A DNA stretch of 26,886 nucleotides from Sphaeroforma sirkka. Lineage: Eukaryota > Opisthokonta > Ichthyosporea > Ichthyophonida. A model generated the notes under the pieces. The model worked only from the letters and a program-made list of their open reading frames with translations. It made no database searches and was not told the DNA's origin. Made by a program: the position numbers and the translations under genes. Numbering within the stretch: position 1 is the stretch's first letter; every line of letters starts with the position of its first letter. The stretch covers positions 1-26,886 of the forward strand of contig LUCW03001653.1 in assembly GCA_001586965.3 (NCBI GenBank), read 5' to 3'. Positions 24,008 through 26,886 of this stretch are shown in pieces.

Positions 24008-25206
24008 TTTCTATTAAATTTCATCCTTCAAACACATAACGTCTCGACATCGATCTCCGAGGAACTCGTGGGTTCCCTCGTGACTGTTTTATTTCCTACA
24101 CTAACATAAGTAGTGTGGATAGTCTATATACTCTAACACTACCAGCTGTCTTACTCTTCATCCCACAATAACATATGGTTGAGTGCCTCATTAGTCGGAG
24201 CCACTTCTTCTACTCCTCGCCAGCTCTTACTCCGGCCTAATGACGGCCTATTCGCAGGACCCTGTTGGGAACTTCCCTCATCGCTCCTCTTTTACTCTTC
24301 TTACTCGTGATGTCCTTGTCATGTGCTGTTGCGGTTGTTGGAATATGCTTCTTGATCTAAGAACGATTGCTCGTTATTGCACTCCTAAACTAAGCTGCCG
24401 TCAACCACACCTTCTGTGCATACTGTTGATCCTCTCCGTTGACCTGATTTATCTGGAGTTCTAGTGATTTGAGTGTGTTCGCATATCGTTTTCACAATTT
24501 AACCTTGTATTTACTTGCATCGTTCGTGTTATGTGCGCCCCCCACCCTTATATGCTCCTAATAACTCACAGGTGCTTGCTTGTGTCTCTGTATGCTAGCC
24601 TAATATCCCATTCTGAAAACTTTTTGTAAAATAATCTGGTATGCCGCTGATTCTTTTGCGTCATCGTACTAACCGAGTCGGTACTAACCATGTACATCTC
24701 CCATCTCTATTACCCTACTGTGGATCCTAAAGAACTTTCTTCTAACAACTTCTTAAATACAATTTAAGCTCATTAGCTTGCAATACGATTTGTACTTGTC
24801 TCACACTGAAAACAACCTTTCCTACCTGTACTCACACATGACTACTTATCTGTGGATTCTGACTGATTGTCTGATTTCGTCATTTGATCGTCGTGAGACT
24901 TTCCTTGTTGACCCTGGTTAATGTTCTGCTTGATTGGAATGTTCGCTCTTCGGGTTCACTCGTATTAGTAGATTCTTTTCTTCATCCTCGTCGTCCACGT
25001 CGTTAATCAATCTAAATCGTTCAATTCAATCTAAACCGTTCGGATAATCTAAATCGTTCAATTTGATGCGACATTCTCTGTTCGCATTGTCTTTCAATTG
25101 TTATACTTATAACAAAAAAAATATGTGCCAGCTACTGACTAATTCCTATTCTGTAGCTTTCTCTGTAATTACTAATAAACTAACAACTTCTATGGTAAGT
25201 TAAAAA
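24008..25206 (-). other. Copy B 5' leader, about 1.2 kb
   Basis: Untranslated sequence between the 5' LTR and gag. No coding similarity is seen; short frames here have no support. There is no TGG-starting tRNA primer site next to the LTR. A stretch at 25166-25187 is complementary (20 of 22) to the LTR segment at 25265-25286. A 19-bp tandem repeat lies at 25009-25064. Confidence 0.6.
25009..25064 (-). repeat. Short tandem repeat in the copy B leader
   Basis: Three units of 18-19 bp: AATCTAAATCGTTCAATTC, AATCTAAACCGTTCGGAT and AATCTAAATCGTTCAATTT. Confidence 0.8.
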
Positions 25207-25286
25207 TGTAGTAAGTATACGCGAGATAACTTGTATCTCAACGTTCTCCTCCTCAGGAGGGGACGTTGTTCATTTATTAGTAATTA
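25166..25286 (-). repeat. Inverted repeat across the copy B 5' LTR/leader border
   Basis: TAATTACTAATAAA then AACAAC at 25166-25187 faces GTTGTT and TTTATTAGTAATTA at 25265-25286, with 77 nt between, including the 3' end of the LTR. In RNA the leader would pair with the LTR. The arrangement resembles that at 6411-6656 in E1. Confidence 0.7.
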
Positions 25287-25452
25287 TAAACAGTAATCCT
25301 AAAATGACTGACTCTTAAATGAGGTCATTGGTCATGTGCTGTAAAACCAGCAAAACCTAAAACCCAGTTTATCAGATTATTCTGATAAACTGTAAAACTG
25401 TAAGTAAACCTAAAATAATCAAATAAACATAAGTACTTGTATTCTGACCACA
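25207..25452 (-). repeat. Copy B 5' LTR, 246 bp
   Basis: On the + strand it begins TGTAGTAAG and ends TGACCACA, giving sense TGTGGTCA...ACTACA. It is nearly identical to the 3' LTR at 17136-17380 and carries the same hairpins. Confidence 0.93.
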
Positions 25453-25456
25453 TACC
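25453..25456. other. Target site duplication, right copy (TACC)
   Basis: This is the partner of 17132-17135. It follows the LTR directly and forms the Tyr codon and first base of the His codon of the element C zinc knuckle. Confidence 0.85.
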
Positions 25457-25545
25457 ACAAAGGTTCTTGTACCAAGATTCCCATAGTGGATATCAAGGCA
25501 CGGGCTCCAAGGGATGGTGACAAGGCCACCAGACCTAGCCATTGA
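25453..25545 (+). pseudogene. gag: Element C gag C-terminus (end of zinc knuckle)
   Basis: The frame of 16214-17135 resumes exactly here as YHKGSC, supplying the His and last Cys of a C-x2-C-x6-H-x3-C knuckle whose first half is at 17107-17135. It goes on as TKIPIVDIKARAPRDGDKAT and ends in TGA 25543-25545. The reading frame is preserved across the 8.3-kb insertion, so this is one interrupted gene. Confidence 0.88.
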
Positions 25546-25631
25546 TGGCGTGTGGCAACGGTTAACCGCATCTCGTCTAAAGACGATGAACGAGGTTGTC
25601 TTACCTGTTTATTTAAATAAAATAAAAGATA

Positions 25632-25772
25632 AATGCTCTTATAGATACAGGATCTCAAATTTCTTGTGTGTTTAGTCGTTTCACACGTATGTGTGACTTA
25701 GACTTCTTTATAGAAGAGACGCATATTATTATGCTTGAAACGAACAAGACTTTAAATGTCAAGAATTGGTGA
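25632..25772 (+). pseudogene. pol: Element C protease, active-site portion
   Basis: ALIDTGSQISCVFSRF has the D-T-G-S motif of retrotransposon aspartic proteases. The frame ends at TGA 25770-25772 and coding shifts into another frame. The stretch 25546-25631 upstream has stops and no clear match. Confidence 0.75.
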
Positions 25773-25996
25773 AAAGTGCAAATATCACTTTGATGGACCA
25801 CCGTATGGTGGAAACAGACCTTTCAGTAATAGAAATGTCTACACAATATGATTGCATTATTGGTATGGGGGACTTATTGTCGTTTGGTATAACCATTAGT
25901 AGACTACCAAATTGTGTCGATCCTATAAAGGACCAATTGGACGACAACGTCTCAAATCACCGTTGCCACCTACTAATAAAAAATAAAAGTAATTAA
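25766..25996 (+). pseudogene. pol: Element C protease C-terminus and linker
   Basis: ANITLMDHRMVETDLSV and YDCIIGMGDLLSFGITIS correspond to the strand and Ile-Gly-Met segment that closes the retropepsin fold in Ty3/Gypsy proteases. The ATG at 25766 is not a true start. It ends in an AT-rich stretch with stops; the linker to RT follows at 26020. Confidence 0.65.
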
Positions 25997-26019
25997 TTCC
26001 CGACTTAGCCGAACATATA

Positions 26020-26451
26020 ATGGACTTGATTGTTACTAATCGATCTATAAAGATCACCCAATGGGCAAAGTCCAAGTTCCACAATGGCTACGTAAGTTTA
26101 GACTTGTCAAGAGTGGATTTTACTGAGTTAAAATGCCCGTCCCGAAACTATGTGTCCCATAGACACTTAGACCATGTTTCAAAGCAAATGAAACAATGGC
26201 TAGAAAGATGGTGTGATTACTACGAACCAACACCTTCTAACTTGGCACTGTTAGCAGCGGTAGACCAATTTTAATTAAAATGGATCTTTTAAAAAGGGTT
26301 AGAGTGTGCTTGATATAGAGTCCGATTAATAAAATCATACCGACACACAGTTTCCATCTTCCTCGTATAAACGAGATGTCGAGATCACCTGGAAATGCCG
26401 AGTACTTCTCGAAAACAGACCTCACACAAGGTTACCATCAACTAAAAGATT
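26020..26451 (+). pseudogene. pol: Element C RT N-terminal region, decayed
   Basis: To 26274 one frame reads YVSLDLSRVDFTELKCPSRN, YVSHRHLDHVS and NLALLAAVDQF, aligned with element D (VDFIKLKCPSRNYVSWRH; FALLAVDQ). After several stops another frame gives PINKIIPTHSFHLPRINEM (about 26321-26380) and KTDLTQGYHQL (about 26410-26445), the next RT motifs. It is an inactivated RT. Confidence 0.8.
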
Positions 26452-26661
26452 TTGCGTGAGCAACATAGTATTATTCCTTTGCCTGGAAAAGGTAAGCAAT
26501 ATATGTTCGAGAGCACCCTTCGGACTGCATATGTTACAGCATTCTTTCAACAAATCATGGAAGATCTGTTTTCAGAAATGCCAAACGTCAAGGTTTACCT
26601 CTACGATATAATAATCTTTACAGAAACAAAGGAAGGACATGCACATGTCGTAAGACAATAA
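26452..26661 (+). pseudogene. pol: Element C RT palm segment with altered catalytic box
   Basis: FFQQIMEDLFSEMPNVKVY matches FFQQVMEEIFADMPNVQVY of element D. The catalytic box reads YLYD instead of Y-x-D-D, so the first aspartate is replaced by tyrosine. The frame ends at TAA 26659-26661. The preceding GAPFGL motif is also altered (ESTLRTAY). Confidence 0.85.
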
Positions 26662-26886
26662 ATCCTAGCGCGTTTAAACGCTCACAACTTCAAAATAAAT
26701 GAGAAGAAATGTGAGTGAGGAGTCGATAAGGCTTTAATTACTTGGATACCTTATTAAAGAAATCGGTGAAAATTCTCCAGTGCATCGACCCGTTGACGGG
26801 ATGCCTTTAAAGTGGCTACAGACGCATCAGACAGCTCCGACTGAGGTGGTGCACTGTATCAAGTGGTTGACAACAAGCCACGATAA
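26662..26886 (+). pseudogene. pol: Element C RT end and RNase H start, with internal deletion
   Basis: In mixed frames this reads NAHNFKINEKKCE (element D has NEQNFKINEKKCH), then YLIKEIGE, then jumps to PVDGMP, ATDASD and GGALYQVVDNKPR. Compared with element D, the RT thumb and connection (roughly 85-90 codons) is missing. TDAS is the first RNase H motif. In-frame stops are present. Confidence 0.8.

Larger units (their letters stand above)
17136..25452 (-). mobile_element. Copy B of E2: full-length Ty3/Gypsy element with two LTRs
   Basis: Read on the reverse strand: 5' LTR (25452-25207), leader, gag, protease, a deleted RT, RNase H, Dam-like domain, integrase, chromodomain, two minisatellites, a polypurine tract and the 3' LTR (about 17379-17136). 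Length is about 8.3 kb, flanked by TACC. The two LTRs differ by about one or two substitutions and about five single-base indels, so the insertion is recent. It is defective by an RT deletion of about 460 bp. Confidence 0.95.
25453..26886 (+). mobile_element. Element C (family E3), right part: end of gag, protease, RT and RNase H remnants
   Basis: It continues element C after copy B. The order is zinc knuckle end, protease, RT, RNase H, with many stops and a deletion of roughly 85-90 codons. The similarity to element D in RT and RNase H (PINK.IPTHSFHLPRINE; DNKPR) places it in family E3. The window ends inside RNase H. Confidence 0.88.

Noticed and set aside
24240..24464. 74-codon + strand frame with a hydrophobic end
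   Set aside because: It lies antisense in the copy B leader, with no similarity or start evidence; probably chance.
25207..25452. Solo LTR
   Set aside because: The matching LTR at 17136, the shared orientation, the internal E2 sequence between them and the TACC duplication make it the 5' LTR of copy B.

Overview
This 26.9-kb window is eukaryotic and consists almost entirely of interleaved LTR retrotransposons of the Ty3/Gypsy class. I see no host gene, rRNA, tRNA or CRISPR array. The organism cannot be named from the sequence. Chromodomain-bearing (chromovirus-like) Ty3/Gypsy elements, AT-rich spacers and minisatellites suggest a repeat-rich nuclear region of a fungus or protist.

Layout. 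(1) 1-6565, + strand: element E1, with gag, protease, reverse transcriptase, RNase H, a Dam-like methyltransferase domain, integrase with GPY motif, chromodomain and a 178-bp 3' LTR at 6388-6565; its 5' LTR lies outside the window. (2) 6566-6656: an inverted copy of part of that LTR, abutting (3) 6659-11468, + strand: copy A of a second family (E2), 5'-truncated before RT, with two 3' minisatellites and a 3' LTR. (4) 11483-11888: a possible MITE. (5) 12116-13666, - strand: element D, a pol fragment of a third family (E3). (6) 14468-17135 and 25453-26886, + strand: element C, a decayed E3 relative with gag, protease and RT/RNase H remnants. (7) 17136-25452, - strand: copy B, a full-length E2 element with both LTRs, inserted inside the gag zinc knuckle of element C and flanked by a TACC target duplication.

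How the parts work together. Each element is a retrotransposition unit: Gag (capsid and zinc knuckle) packages the RNA, Pol copies and integrates it, and the terminal chromodomain probably guides integration to marked chromatin. No copy is intact as read. E1, A and B mostly break at single-base or dinucleotide length changes, often in homopolymers, and some of these may be sequencing errors. D and C carry real-looking damage, including lost catalytic aspartates in the RT.

The most interesting points are: the Dam/DIRS-type adenine-methyltransferase-like domain (NPPW) between RNase H and integrase in E1, E2 and E3; LTR-complementary sequence just downstream of LTRs in two families, a possible self-priming device; 3' tandem repeats with a core shared between two families; gag stop codons followed by a conserved peptide; and the clean insertion of B into a zinc-finger codon of C.
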